64,000 bases of DNA from Platycnemis pennipes (GCA_933228895.1 OW121857.1:71295672-71359671), one strand, 5' to 3'. Counted from the stretch's first letter, positions 35,221 to 48,635 are shown. Program-made: numbers and translations. The notes: generated by a model from the letters alone, not told the origin.

Positions 35221-36779
35221 TGAGGATGAGCGATGGGTTCCTGCTCTTTCGTGAGTTTCTCTCGATTTCTTACATGGTCTCTCTGGCCTTCTACTACCGA
35301 AATACATTGCCGAAATCGTTAGCTGTCAGAGTTTTGCCTGTTTGGAGAGAGACAGCGATTGCTACGTGCGTAGTTAATGTTTTCGCTCCCTGTCGCGGGA
35401 ACAGCCCATGCATAAGTTCCATCGCCTCCTCGCCAATTTGATTTCCGGTTGTCGGCGGCGTTTAAGGGATTGAACCAGCGAAAGCGAAGCTGGGAAAGAA
35501 TCGACAGAATATAAATGAGGAAATTGATGTAATTTGAATGGGAAAGATACAGTGGAAGACAATATATTACTCATTAAAACTTTTTCTAATTGTACAACAT
35601 TAAAATCAACTGATTCAGGCGAGATGTAGTGGAAGTTTGACATATTAGAATAAGTGCACCTATATTTGAAAGTAGAAAAGTGCACCTATATTTTATTCTA
35701 ATATGTACAACATTAAATATCCATCATAGGATTAAGACGATACGCCATTAATTGTGTTTTCCTTTTCTCTTTTCTTCTGGGAATATTTTACATATTATAT
35801 GATGTCTGCAATACCTTTCCCGATAATCTACTCAGCCAACTTGTAAATATTTTTGAGAACCTTGTTCGGTTGTAGGTTCTGCATCTCGACTATAATTCTC
35901 ATAACACAATACATGTTCACGGAATTCTGTTTGTGATTAAGAGAATCGGTAATACATGTTTCGTTTTATTTATCGCCGTATGAACACGTGAATCCCGGCT
36001 TGTGTAGTCTGCACTTAGCCTACTGTTTTCTAATGTTTTCATTAATACCTCTACTCATTGCGCGAATCGCATTTCTCCGTAATTGAATTCCTTTCTCTGA
36101 ATGTAGGTTAAGTCTTTGGCAATCCCCTAAGACTCTTAAGGAATCCTTGTCGATGTCGGAGGACGGAGATAAAGAGCTTTGATGTGTGTCGAGATTAGGC
36201 GATCGGAAATGCCATCCGCTCTCCCCTTCCAATGAAGGCATCAAAACAATCTCATTCGTGCGTACATATCAAAATCCGTCATCTTCTTCCCGTTTCATCA
36301 AGTCTGACTCATTCATTCTTATCTCCGTGGGTGTCTGCTGATTAAAAAAAATATTTAGCCCCCTTTTTTTGTGGCAATAAAATTATGTGGAGACATTTTA
36401 TGGCTACGCCCCAATACGTGCCGTTCATCTCATCCGCTCTTCTCGAAGCTCGTCGGAAAGAGGGCTCATCACCTTCTTCTTTGCTCTCTCGTCTGTTTCA
36501 ATGTCGGGCTTAAATGCGACAGTGCCCCGGTGACAGTCGCAGAAAAGGCAAGACTATAAGAATTTGAAACATGATGTTAAGAGAGAATCGTTTAGATAAA
36601 GTAGATATATATCTCTCACCAGGGAGCAGGAATGTCCCAAAAATTGTGTTTATAAAGAACTTCAATATCACAACGAATAAAACAAAATAATTATGTGCTA
36701 AAAATTAATGTTATTTTTTTCCTGATTTTGTCCACTTTTACATGGAATTCACATATAATAGCTGTTTTAGAAGTTCTAA
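35221..36779. other. Intronic, small local repeats only
   Basis: About 35640-35703 has a 13-bp inverted repeat (CATATTAGAATAA and complement) enclosing two copies of AGTGCACCTATATTT. Otherwise no gene or element recognised. Confidence 0.4.
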
Positions 36780-37020
36780 GAAGACTGGAAGAATGAAGTC
36801 TGCAGAAAAGCTAAAATTAGACGAGACGACCTTATCGGATAAATTTATGACATGATTGTCTGAAAGGCAGTTGTTGAGGGAAAAGTTAATGGAAAGAATG
36901 GCTAAAGAATGACTCGGATGTAGTATGTGGTGCAAGTAGCGAAGGGTGTAAAAAACAAGATGTCACTGAAGAGGGGATCCGATATAATAATCAAGTGGAG
37001 AGCTGCGTCATACCAGGAGT
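36780..37020 (+). mobile_element. LINE ORF2 C-terminal fragment, second copy
   Basis: Fragments RRDDLIG, AVVEGKVNGK, VVQVAKGVK and IIIKWRAAS follow the same order as the copy at 35015-35220, with several stops and frameshifts. Confidence 0.55.
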
Positions 37021-37930
37021 AAAGCTATTTTAGTCGACGTTTTTCAGTATGAAATCTAATGCATGGAGGGGTGTGTCGAGAAAATTTCATGTAAAGTGAC
37101 GAATCCTATAAAGAACTTCGCAAATGCATGGACAACTTGGCGGAAAATAGCCCATATTCTGTATCCTTGGATTCGTTTAGTATTTCCTCGATTTGACGTC
37201 CCATGAAATTCTCTCCCTTTCAGGCGTGTGAAGTATAAGTTTCCGTGACCTGCCCAGCCTAGGCCGAATAAATAACGTCCTTATATTTACAGAATCGAGG
37301 ATGTAGGATGGGGTGAAGGAAATAGTAAGTCCTGGAAACTAATTCTGAAGGTCGTAAATTTCGTCTGCTTGCCGGGAACACGATGGGAATCACGTACGGC
37401 GCCCCAAATTTTACGTTATCGCAGTGGTGAGGGGAAGAGGCGTGTGCCGCAGAAGGATGCGGCGTGTTTCGTGCGACGAGGAGGACGTGGGAGGCACGGC
37501 ATTGGTTCCGCTAGCGAAGGAAGGATTTTGTCAGTCGTGACGTAACAGGATGAGTGTATTGGCGCTCAAGTGTCATGGCGCCCGAGTGTCCCACATTGTG
37601 ACGACACGAAAATTAACTCAGGCTATGATTGAATTCCTGCCTCGTTCTTCTCTCTCACTATACGTGACTATAGCAGCATCAAGTTACCCTCTAGAAATAA
37701 CTTCCCTTCTTATGGTGGTACAATTGTATACACGTAACATATTAAGTTAGGTGAACGAACGTTACTGCGTGTTAGACTAGCATAGAGGATTTTTGATGAT
37801 TTATTCATGTTTGCACCAACCATTAATACGTATTACGCATGCTCTAATTTTTCTCCAATATTCCATAGCTTGTCGAGTAAAATGTGACATTTTAGGGTGT
37901 GTCTCGCATGAAATTCACAACTATCTCTCA
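37021..37930. other. Intronic, GC-rich at 37380-37560
   Basis: GC-rich, G-biased stretch without motifs. No gene recognised. Confidence 0.35.
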
Positions 37931-38010
37931 TTCAGTAGTATTATAAACTATAGTGCATGTTTGTCACACACTCTCGAGGTTATATGCAGGGTGGTCAGTA
38001 CATGTAGATA
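37931..38010 (+). mobile_element. LINE 3'-tail copy (diverged)
   Basis: CACACACTCTCGAGG, then ATGCAGGG and ACATGTAGATAAATG, a diverged copy of the tail seen at 39645 and 55585. Confidence 0.45.
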
Positions 38011-38129
38011 AATGATTGTGGACAATTTTTGAAGCGTCGTCATAGGAGAAGTACGCACTTACTATCTGACCGTGAATATAGGTGTTGGGTTCATAGAAGA
38101 CGGAAGAAAGCAGTTATCACAGGAACGCT

Positions 38130-38472
38130 TGAGTTGGGTGGTTGGTTGGTGATTCAGGGGAGGACACCGACAGCCGAGGTCATTTGCGCCAATAGGATAG
38201 GTGGGTAGGTAATTGGGTAATGGTTGGAGTTTTCAGGGAACGGAGGAAGGGTGGAGAGAAACCCGGCATCGGCATCAGCCTACTCATAACGAAAGGCGCC
38301 AAAGGGACCACGGCTTAACTTCCCATCCGACGGACGGAGTACTGAACTTAAAATTCCCTCTACTAAGCAATCAAGTGGGGACCGGTTTTCCACTGAAAAA
38401 TCCGCCACTGCCGGGAATCGAACCCGGGGATGGGAGGCCAATACTCTAGCCACCACACCAACTCGATCCCCG
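38130..38472 (-). repeat. tRNA-derived SINE (family A), near full length
   Basis: Minus strand: GGGGATCGAGTTGGTGTGG head, B box GGGTTCGATTCCCGG, then TCCCCACTTGAT, CTCCGTCCGTCGGATGGG, GCCGTGGTCCCTTTGGCG and a 3' end with the GGTTGGT/ACCAACC run. It is one of the best preserved copies, about 340 bp. Confidence 0.8.
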
Positions 38473-39394
38473 ATATTTCCGCATGTCCCCGCCTGTAATC
38501 CGTTTTGTGGCTGTTCAGGGTTGAAAAAAAGGCATTGTCTATGCCATTTGCCGGCTCTGGTGAGAGAGCAAAGCATTAACCTTAGTTTTCCCCAAGAATT
38601 GCAGATTAAGTGTATCACACACATTATTCACTCTTTATGTCTCAGAAAGAGTATTTCGGTCGCTGTGGAGTGTATTCATTCACGGCCCATCGATGATGCT
38701 GTTTGATATTCATTATCCTAGTTCTCCACAGCTACGCAGACGACGGAACCATAGTGAACAATTACTTCCGTTGGAGATTTTTTCATGAATCAGTTGGTTA
38801 GTTCATGCATCTTAATAATACTTCCCAATAAGTATTACTTTTGAGGTGATATTTCAATTATAATGCCACCATCGTTCTAATGTTTCTCCCTTCTCAATTT
38901 ATCTCTGTGCGCCTGCTTTGATCTAAGCTACCTAGCTCTTTTTTCCGTTCTTTTATGTCTCTTCAATCCATTTGCCGTTCTGTATAATTCCATACACCCT
39001 AGCAACAAAAACCTACTTTCTATTTCAGAATGGTTAATTGGTTAATCCCTCCTTGGACATTTATTTCGGCAATTTTCCCACGATAATTACCTAGTCTCAT
39101 CCACACGTCATGGATGTTTCTTGTTGGAAATAAAATTTTCAGTCTCACTCAGAGCTGGGAGGATGATATTTAGATCATCGCCTTCGTTAATTTTTATGTC
39201 CCCAGTCAAATGAAAGTTATCCAAATTCGTGCTAATAAAGTGTGTAAACTGGGAAATAACCCTTATTATTCGACTAACGGTAAAATATTGGACCTTGTAA
39301 TAAGTTAGGCAAGCGTCCGGTTAAGTATTAGCTGTGATAATTCATCATTCTAAGTGAAAGGAAATTCTTATCGTGTGAATGAGTGCGGGAGGAA

Positions 39395-39460
39395 ATTCAT
39401 CTACATCAATCGAGTACCCTGCAAGCCCTCTTATTAGCTATGGATTCACCAGGCCCTTGC
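39395..39460 (-). mobile_element. LINE 3'-tail copy, minus orientation
   Basis: CATCTACATCAATCGAGTA followed by CCCTGCAAGCC, the shared tail core in inverted orientation. Short and diverged. Confidence 0.4.
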
Positions 39461-39609
39461 AACTTATCGATTAGTATATTCGAAAGAATTTAGTTTTTAT
39501 TGGGGGTTTAGTAATTATTAAGGCATTAGCCATTCGTTGTAACTTATTAGGTTTTAATTCCCATTATATACGCAATTGTGCAGTAAATATGAGTTAGTAG
39601 AAGTAATAA

Positions 39610-39702
39610 CTTTTTCAGATGCTCCATAAACTAGGCTACCAACATTACCTTCCACTCACCTTTATGGTGGCTTGCAGGGTATTACGTAGATGTAGATGTA
39701 CT
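39610..39702 (+). mobile_element. LINE 3'-tail copy
   Basis: Contains GGTGGCTTGCAGGGTATTAC and GTAGATGTAGATGTA. This is the clearest copy of the tail, ending in GATGTA units as LINE 3' ends with short tandem tails often do. Confidence 0.55.
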
Positions 39703-40342
39703 TTTACCTATCGAGTTATAATTTTGTATATTATGATCTCTTATTGCTCTTGTGAAGAAAGAGTTTATATTGTCCATACAGGAGAGAATCTCTCTAAGCT
39801 TTTTTTCTTCGTAGAATGTAGGGTAATACTGAGATTTCTCAAAATATATCTAACGTCTTCGCCGAACAGATCAGGAAAAAATATTTACCGTCATATTCTT
39901 ATTTTCAGCCATTACATTCCAAGCTAATAAAAGCTCGTGCAAAATTAGCACCATCTGTAGGCTTCTGACGCGCGAGCTATTAGAGTATGTTTTACTCCAT
40001 CGTTGCCAATGTGAAGTCTCATGTCTTTAAGTATAATTATCTTATTGTTGTTCCGTTGACGGTTGTATCGCCGTTGACCCTGTCGCATCGTTGCAAGGCC
40101 GTCTAGTGAGAGACACGGCCTTCGGCAGGGGTTGTGTCCCCTGCATGTGGGCGAGGTCGAAAGGAGGTCACCAAGGGGTGCCTACGTGACCCCGGTCTCG
40201 AATACGTGCCATATCGAGGTACCGCGCCCCTGATGGTCTCCCTACCACCCTCTCACCCCTTGGCCGTGCCCGCCCCTCATTCCTGCGTCGAACGAGGGCA
40301 AAGTCGTGGGTAGCAGCGTTAAACCGATGTTCCTCGATCAAA

Positions 40343-40405
40343 TTTGGATACAATTTTACTATGCAACTGATTTGGACTGCGACACAGTGTAAAATTGTAT
40401 CCAAA
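40343..40405. repeat. 17-bp inverted repeat
   Basis: TTTGGATACAATTTTAC at 40343-40359 and its exact complement at 40389-40405, 29-bp spacer. The pairing extends imperfectly through flanking GATC/GATC-type bases. Confidence 0.75.
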
Positions 40406-40645
40406 TAGTTTTTGATCCAGCGTTTTTGGATAGAAATTTATCTACGAGTTTTTAATCGCGAAGAGTTTCCAATCCTTCCGACTTCTTACTTGATGAAATC
40501 AGGTTTTCTTGGAAAGCGGACTCGCGCATTCATCATCTTTGAATTCCCGTCTTCCTCGTAGGGAGTCATTTAGTTTGCATTATTAATTTTGAAGCAGCGA
40601 ACGTAAAATGGCTGGGAAGAAATTTTGTCATTCAATGCCATTTAG

Positions 40646-40790
40646 GATTGGGTTGGCGTGCTGCATTGAGCGCTGCTTTCAATTCCAGAGGTCCGGCTTT
40701 GATCCCCAGCATTGACTGGTGTTTGTCTTTGGACCTTCATAGAATACTTGAGTGACCTGTGGAGAGTACTTCAAGTGTAGTTACTTATGC
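40646..40790 (+). repeat. tRNA-derived SINE (family A), truncated
   Basis: GGGTTGGCGTGCTG, B-box-like GGCTTTGATCCC and TTGAGTGACCTGTGGAGAG. Only the head and early body are kept. A second copy follows 13 bp later in the same direction. Confidence 0.5.
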
Positions 40791-40802
40791 GTCGGAAAGA
40801 AC

Positions 40803-41045
40803 GATCGGGCTGGCGTGGATGCTTGAGTACCTCCCTCTCATTTCGAGGGCCTGGGTTTGATGAGACCTGAGAGTGGTAATTTTTCAGTGTTCCCCACTTG
40901 AGTGCTGTAAGGAAAACATTTAAAATTTAGCTCTCCGTCCGTTGAATGAGACGTTAAATCGTTGACCCTTTGGCGTATTTTTTTAATTACAGGTCAATGC
41001 CGAAACCGGGCTTCTCTCCACCCTTCCTTCAATGACAAATTCCTG
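40803..41045 (+). repeat. tRNA-derived SINE (family A)
   Basis: GATCGGGCTGGCGTGG head, then GGGTTTGATGAG, CCCACTTGAGTGC, CTCCGTCCGTTGAATGAG and GCCGAAACCGGGCTTCTC, all in the family A order. Confidence 0.65.
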
Positions 41046-44000
41046 CGTTGTCCCGAATACAAACCAATCCCCTTTTCCACTCGGGTGTTGAGTGACACTC
41101 GAAACAGCCTAGCTCACTACTTTGAGATTAATATATGTATGCTCCTTAGTACTCAATCTAAAAAAAGTCAAATTTGTCAAATAAACACTTTCATAATAGG
41201 GGTATTGAATATCATTTTGTAAGCTGTTCCCATTCTTAAAACTTGTGCATTTAAAAATTAAATTCCGAGTAGGCTACTGGAATCTAGGCTGAAAAAAATC
41301 CGAGTGCAAAGGGTTAATAGCGCTAATTACCTGAGTAATCGGCCGCCTCCCCGTACAACAATAACAAGAATGATAAACCTTGGAACCCTTAGCGCTTTTC
41401 GTCAAGAGTCGCCGAATTTCTCTCTCCCCTATCATGGAAAAATATTTTCCTTCATCCACCGGCACCTTACGGCGTGAAAATCTTTAGTATCCTTCCCTGA
41501 ATAACTGCTCCCATTGTCACCAAAACGGGCAATTTTACTTGCTCCCTCCAGGATTAGGTTTTTTCGAAAAGATTGGGGGACATTTTTCAGTTCTCGTAGA
41601 CTATGAAATTGTTAAATTTGAGGAGGAGTTGTTTTTTCACCCAAAGGCGAGGTGGAGGAAGTGGCGCATTGACGGAAGTGGCCTCCACTTGTGCCTAAGT
41701 CAATACCGTGGTTAAAATCCATTGTCAACCCAGCAGCCCAACTCGGGGATGAATGAAATTTGAGGCGAGGTGTGAATTAGCGTTCCATTGAATCGTCGTT
41801 TCGCTTGAGTAAACGAAAGGAAGTTGTTTACGAGCAAGTGCCGAAGGTAACGCAGCAGTTGGGGGTTGGGGAGGAGGTTGATCGTCATCTCGTAAGCAAA
41901 TGGCTAGAGGGCGGAGAGGAATGGTGGAATTTTTTTGGTGACGTAAAAATGCACCTGACCTTCGTGAAGTGATTTTTCAAGATCGTGGGCTTCCATCAAG
42001 AGGGGTTGTTTGGGGTTGAATTTTTTTCATTAAACTTAAGAGTAATTCGTATGAAAAGGAGCTGCATTTATTGCGCAATCTGAACTCCAATTTGTTTATT
42101 CTGTAACACGTCAGATTACTCAAGTTCCTTGAGAGGATTTTTGGAACGATACACCTTGAAATGTATCATGCTTAGGAATTCCTCGCGATTTATTCGTCTT
42201 TCTGATCGTTCTTATTTTACGATTTACGTGGTCGCCGTCGGAAACAGACCGTTTAATATAAAATATTGCCAGGCGGACCGGTTTCATTGAAAGAGTTATG
42301 TATGTATCATGTTGGTAATTAAAAATAAAGACTCTAAAATCTTAAAATCCATCAAACGTTACGATCCTTGGAGTCTTTCTTATCAATTATTTGCATTGTA
42401 AGGCTGTAGAGTTCCACTACTTTATTTGTGAATAAAGTTATTTATTGGCCGAGAAGCGTAATAACGCGTTGGTGTACAGGGACTTTATGAATTATGACGT
42501 GCATTACGCGTTTGATTCTATTATTTTTTTAATGATATTCTACTCATGAAATATCCATTCCCGATCGGTTTACGGTAACAGAGGTCATATACCTGTATGT
42601 ATTCATTTGTTCTATATCATATATTTTGATTGCTGCACCCAAATAAATGGATAGTATATATTATAATATGATGCTCCACTTAAAAAGGAAAGTCGTGTAC
42701 TCTACAGTGCTGTATTTGGTGTTCACGATTTTTTTATTTCCATTTATTTATTTGTGTTAATAATGTACTCATTTGAATTTTTAAATTTGAATTGCGCTCT
42801 AATAAGTTTCAAATTTGTGGAATTTCTCGAATGTCCTTTTGGAATGTGGGGTGGAATATTTGTGGAAATATTTATGAAGTATTGGTGCCTGAGCAGTTTC
42901 GATCTTCGTGACAAGGTTGTCGAAGTGTAATTATTCGTTATAATTGTGCGTTGAGATGTTGGTTTTTGGGCCATATCATCCGTGACCAAAGCCGTGAAAC
43001 CATTACTCTTAAAGGGATTGTTTGACGTTATCATGTCATAGGTTTCTGCTGACTTAGTTGACGTGTAGCAGTGGGTCAGCATCATAGGTAATCTATAGCA
43101 CTGGTACCCAGGATAGTCCTTCTATCTTATTCCGTTCTATCTAGATTGTTTCTTACCTTCCACCTTAGCCAGTCCACTTTCCCTGCTTAAAATATGTATT
43201 TAAATCTCCGTATCTTGGTCCCTCGTAGCTGTTTTTACTGTTCGTATCTTCACTGGGATTTCTCATCGTTCATCCCGGCCTCTTAGCGAATGATTCCTTG
43301 GATAAGATATGCCAACTGTTCCGACTATTCATTTTTATGACCGCCGACCTTAATATTTATTCTAGCCATTTCACTAATCGTGAAACTCGTTGCTTTTGCC
43401 TTCGTGAACGAGGAGCTATGGCGGCGAAATACAGTTGTGTCCTTCTGCATGAGGCCTCTACGTTTGGCAAGGGATACTGGTTTTCTCGCAGTGTTTTTTT
43501 TATTCGGGTACTAAATTTTGAGCTCGTGCTAAAAGAAAAAGAATGTGGCATGCACGTCGGCCAATTGCCGGCTTTTTGTTCGCTTGCGTGTGACGTTTGC
43601 TGGAACTCCCTTGGCAAGTTACAGCGTTTACTCTACATTAATGTCGTTGCGTAAGGTCGTGAGACCTCCGGATATTTGGAAGCGATGGAATTTGTTGGGA
43701 GCTTGCACATATACCGGCGTCCATAGCGTGGCAATAAATCCATGAATTCAGGTAAATGGACAACACTTTCCCTTGAGTTTCTCATGCAGTCACCTCGATA
43801 TCGGTGTTAATTCTGTACCTAAACACGATTAAAAACTGAATCCAGGGCAAAAACCAGCTTCATAGTTAATTGTCCGATCCTAATCTATAGGTTAACTTAT
43901 TTCGTTGAGTAAAGCCGTGTTTCAAAGCTGGTCGAAGAGAAAGTAAAATCTCTAAAACACTTAATGCTCCAGGACAGGGAATTCATTTTTCTTTAATTGT

Positions 44001-44394
44001 GCGTATAACGAGGCATTGAGAAAAAAGTTATCGCAGTAGTTTTAGATAGGTATCATGGTGTATTTTCCTCTTTTTGACAACCGTTTTTTAATTATTTTCG
44101 AAGTTTTTTCTTTGTTAAAGAGCACATAATCTGAAATTTCAGTCTAAACTTCAATTTTCGAAAAAGTTAAAAATAGCGAAGCAAGTATGCAATGTATCCA
44201 TTGATACACTCGTATGGGATATAAATATATCCCATATTATTACATACCACTATTCATATCCCTGATTGTACGAGGAAAAGAGGACATTTTGAATCTGTCA
44301 GTTCGGCAATCGATTTATCTAATTTTGTAATTATGGTCCAGTCTACCATGGTAAGTTGGGGTTCGCAAAATATTTTTAACGTCATCAGTGAAAG
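41046..44394. other. Intronic, no gene recognised
   Basis: AT-rich to mixed composition. CCGAGTGCAAAGGGTTAA at 41300-41317 could be one piggyBac-type end, but no partner was found. No exon motifs. Confidence 0.35.
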
Positions 44395-44590
44395 TAATCT
44401 TGGAATTTATTTAAGAGATTAAGTCTAAATTTCAACCTACGATCTAACAATGATTCCCATTTTAATTCATTTAATAGGCTGATTACGCTAATATAGTTAT
44501 CGTACCGTCCCTTTACAAATCTTGCCTATCTACGCTGCACACGTTCGAGTTCATTATTTACGCCTAATTCATATGGTGTCCCTCTGAAGT
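44220..44590 (-). mobile_element. LINE ORF2 C-terminal fragment
   Basis: Minus strand reads VNNELERVQRR, then a stop, then ARFVKG, the 'LE-vQrrAaRFv' pattern of many non-LTR retrotransposon ORF2 ends. Further on it reads ISLLNELKWESLLDRRL and FRLNLLNKFQ. 44250-44280 matches the LINE copy at 31525. Inactive. Confidence 0.65.
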
Positions 44591-45654
44591 GTTCACTGCC
44601 ATCCGTGCCACAGGTGACAACCAAAAACATTTACCGTCCGTCTTTTCCTCATCATTACCGAGAATCGTGGATCACTTCGTGTCTGAAATCAGTTTTGGAA
44701 ATGACTCGGGTGTTTGTCAGCGTTCAGGTCTCCTCCTCTTCTTGAGGCGTTGTCAGAAAATAAAATGTTCCAGAACGAAAGAGCATTTCCAAGAAATATT
44801 CTTTCTTGCCCTTCCGCGATCAGCTCAGTCATCTCTTGTGGCAAAGTGCCAAAATCTGAGGGATGACGGATTCGGAAAACTTTTAGCGGAGCTAATTCCA
44901 TAATGAATTCGTCGCTCAACTTGGGGACCCTCTTTGGCGTGAACAAACACCCTTTAAAATGTTTTTTGTGGTAATATTTAACTTTAGACAAAATTGGGGC
45001 GTTATTTGACTTTCGTGGTATTTAGAGTGTACTGTTTCGTTATTTTTTCGTTTATCAACCGCTTTCGCAGTTTGCATTCTACGATGAATTTAGAACGTCT
45101 CCCTCTGATTTAATTTCCGTATTCGACTTACTTATGCTGTATTCCAGAAAGAGAAGCGCAGTGTACTCTTCCTTTTTAGTAGTCGGTGGACTCACTGCGT
45201 ATGACTCACTCACTCACTTACGAATGTGGTAGTTATAACTGGAAAAATATTTTGGTAAATTACAAATTCAGTTATCGTCTTTGTTCATCCCACTCCTTCA
45301 TACTCGCAAATATTTTTCACGTTACATCACACTCTTTGTGTTACGTCAAAATCGTCTCATTACGTATTTCAAAGTTGTTCGTTTTTCGCTGGATATTTTT
45401 CACCGCTACTTATGACTGAGTTCTTCATGTCGGATAAGTTTGTTAACTGTAGGCACATAAGTTGGTGCGTACCTCATCTTGATCATCAGGTGCAACTACA
45501 GGAACTTAATTCTTTCCTCTTTGTGTAACATTTCGTCTCACTTTGTAGTAGGAACTAGGAAACTCTCTCTCACACGTTGTAGAAAACTCAGTTGTTCGTC
45601 ACCTGTTCAATACACAAGCAACTAACTGATTAGTTTTTATGAAGGAATAATGTC
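44591..45654. other. Intronic, no feature seen
   Basis: No gene or repeat recognised. The open frame near 44589-44903 shows no family motif. Confidence 0.35.
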
Positions 45655-45930
45655 TCATAAATGTTAGTGTCTCCTCTCAAGGGCCCAGGTTTGAAACCCA
45701 GAAGTGGTAATTTTTCCGTGATATGACGGATCCTGCTTGTGTGCTGTGTGGAGAGCACTTCATGTTTGGCACTCTGTCCGTTGGATGGGACGCTCAACCT
45801 TGGACTCCTTGGCGCCTTTAATCAAAAGCAGGCTAATGTGACGCCGGGGTTTTCACCACCCATCTTCCGTACGCTGAAAAATTCCTATCGTCACCGAATC
45901 ACCTTCAACTATCCAATGGCCTGTTTGATT
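45655..45930 (+). repeat. tRNA-derived SINE (family A), head truncated
   Basis: B-box-like GGTTTGAAACCC, then TGTGGAGAGCACTTC, CTGTCCGTTGGATGGGACG, CCTTGGCGCCTTTAATC and GACGCCGGGGTTTTCACC. Same order as the other family A copies. Confidence 0.65.
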
Positions 45931-46728
45931 AAATCTGGTTAGCTATTTTTTTGCGGTGCGGAAACGACTGTAGTCATGCTTTTCTGCTGAAAATGCATCA
46001 ATTAGTCGTTCGTCTGATGAACCTTTTTGTAACCATAGATTTGATAACCGCAGAAGTACCTTAACGTCCATATAAACTGATGGTTAAGGTTAGGCAGACA
46101 ATACCGATATTAAAAGTCGTAATTAACCTTAAATATTGGTCATCTTCCCCGAATAGCTACTTATTGCTACTAATGATTCGACTGTAAAATTCGAATTTTC
46201 TCAACATATTTTAACTCCATGGGGAAAACTGTTTGCGTTCAATTTTAATTTAAGGATTTATTCTCATTTGTCACTGATGGAGTGGTAGCTATTCCCATTC
46301 TATTTGTTCCTGTGTGGGTCCCTTGCATGTGGGCGTGCTTTAAATGAGTTCAAACGGGGGTCTTGTCATTAGACATCCAAATTTCCTCTTCATCTTCCTC
46401 CTGCTGCCCACGTACCCTCCTTCAGTCCCACAAACCCTTTTACCCCCATCCAAACCTCCCTCCGAAGCCAATCTCGTCAAACAGAAGGAGGCGCCAGGTC
46501 GTTGCCAGGGAGTCCCGAAATAGTCTTCGGGGAGTTGGGAGGAGGTGCTCCCGTTTCCCGTCACTCTCCTGGTTTTATTCCGCCCTGAATCCCCTTGGCT
46601 GGCCCTTGGGTCCCCTGTCGAATGGTCCCCATGGGGGTTTAAATCGCCAATAACCCTTCAATAAGTGCTCAGGTTCCCTATTTCCACCGAGAGATGCTGG
46701 GTTCAACTAACATAAGTAGTAACACAGG

Positions 46729-46873
46729 AAAGAAAAACACGAGCCAAATCCACAAAAATAAATTTTACTACGACCCGGGTTTCACTGTATTACAGCATCG
46801 GATGATTTAATACAGTGAAACCCGGGTCGTAGTAAAATTTATTTTTGTTGATTTGGCTCGTGGTTTTTCTTTC
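46729..46873. repeat. Long inverted repeat (65-bp arms, 15-bp loop)
   Basis: Arms 46729-46792 and 46808-46873 pair with one substitution and one single-base indel. They contain ACGACCCGGGTTTCACTG. The loop is CAGCATCGGATGATT. No target duplication is obvious. It could be a foldback MITE, and a transcript would form a long hairpin. Confidence 0.92.
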
Positions 46874-47982
46874 TGCGTTATCATGTTTCGCTTCCACTCC
46901 ATATCGCCTGAATCTCCAGAATTAGCATAAGTAATTTTAAGCTGCTGAATTCTCGGAATATGCTATATTGAGTAGTGCATTTGATCTTTTTTCAGGCCAA
47001 AATTAATGTAGTCTTGTTTTGAATAAATCAATTGATTACCCTGTTCCAACGCTTGGTACGCAACAGACGAAATCGGTGGTGCTTAGTCATGTTTTAAATA
47101 AATTCGTCGAAATCAAATTTTGTCAATTGTAGTAATCAATAGATATCAATGCTAGTACTTGACTACTGGAATGCCTCGTCAGTCTAAGCAGTTGTTCAAG
47201 TTGTTTACGCGTCTTGCATGAAGTGGTCCCCAATCTTTTTTTACTTGCATCTCCAAAATTGTATCTGACGGAAACTCGGGCGGTATTGTGCAGCTATAAT
47301 GTCAAGCGATTGTTTCTTGCTTCTGTACTTGAACTTCTTCCAAGACCACTATTGAGGTCGGAACCCATGGATTTAGAATGATGGACAAAATAGTTTTTGG
47401 CGAAATCATGCATTTTTCTTGTTCTTTGTTGTATTCGCGTATCATGCCTAGTATATTTGCAGATAATTATACCATTTTCAGTTCATCTTTACGTACCATA
47501 ATGGTATTCTTTTTTAATTTGCGGTGGTTGAAACTATTCCTGCCATTACTATTCGTTATTAAAATTTTAAGATAATTATTTTACCACAGTTCGCATCGAA
47601 CCTGGAACTCATGAGCCTTAACCTGTTCTAGGATAAATTTTCGATTTTTCATTAATTTTTTTGTTGTTATTTCACCAATAAAACATTTCTGTTCTTTCAT
47701 ATAAGTGATTCGCCTTGAGATTTAATTATAAGGCGACATTATGTAATCGGTCGATTCGGAGTGAATGAATTAGTGGTGCCTTGTGATTCGAATAGCCATG
47801 ATTTTCTTTCATCATGTAGGTCAGTGTCAGAGTCATTCTTCGTTGGTTGAATGGTTCGTTTTAGGATCATTTGATTTCTTTCTAAATTTCCTTTCGGGGT
47901 TTAAATTGAGAAGGTTTGTTTGTGTTGTGCTTATGAAAGTCGTGCTATCCTGTGAATGATTTACTTCAGTTCCTCCCACGAA
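46874..47982. other. Intronic, no feature seen
   Basis: AT-rich. No gene, tRNA-like head or terminal repeat found. Confidence 0.35.
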
Positions 47983-48065
47983 GATAGGTTGGTTGCGCGC
48001 CTGCTAGGTAACTCATAGATTGTGAGTTCGAATCCCGCCTAGGGAATGGACATTGTGTTTGCCTT
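47983..48065 (+). repeat. tRNA-like SINE head (family C)
   Basis: TAGGTTGGTTGCGCGCC and, about 35 bp later, GAGTTCGAATCCCGCC form A- and B-box-like blocks. The downstream body differs from families A and B. It cannot be an intact tRNA because the acceptor stem is not closed. Confidence 0.5.
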
Positions 48066-48635
48066 ACAATTAATGTGAGTACACATTAAGCATTTTAATG
48101 GCAAAAATTATGACCATATTATTGAAATGTGGCGCTGGGGTAAAAAAAAATAATATAGCACTTCAAAATGAGTATATAGTGTTGTAGATATTATTTAGGA
48201 GTTTTTGTTTCATAAATTTTTGAGTTATACTGGGAAAATGGATACACTTAGTTAATTTCGCTGTTGAATTTTAATCGTACCCAGGTTTCAATTCATAATA
48301 TTATCATAAGGTGTTGAGCTATAATTAGAAGTAAAAAATCACCTCAGTTGTTGTCAAATTGTGTATATCGCAGCATAAATCTTTGTCAGAATATTTATTT
48401 TTGGCATTATGAGAGCCCATGTTATCATCCCTTGGTTTCAATAATGTTAAAGACGATATGTCGGCGTGAGGAGGGACTGACAGTGGTAAGTTAGTGTAGA
48501 TGGTGCGATATGTGTCCTTAACAGTCGAATCACTTCAAAACTTAATGCTAAGTCGAAGTTCGTTCGATGCTACACCACTGGTGTATTCAATGTCTTAACC
48601 ACATATTTGCGAATCTCTCTCTCCCTCAACTATTT

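Noticed and set aside
41300..41317. Second piggyBac element end
   Set aside because: An end-like sequence adjoins TTAA, but no matching opposite end was found nearby.
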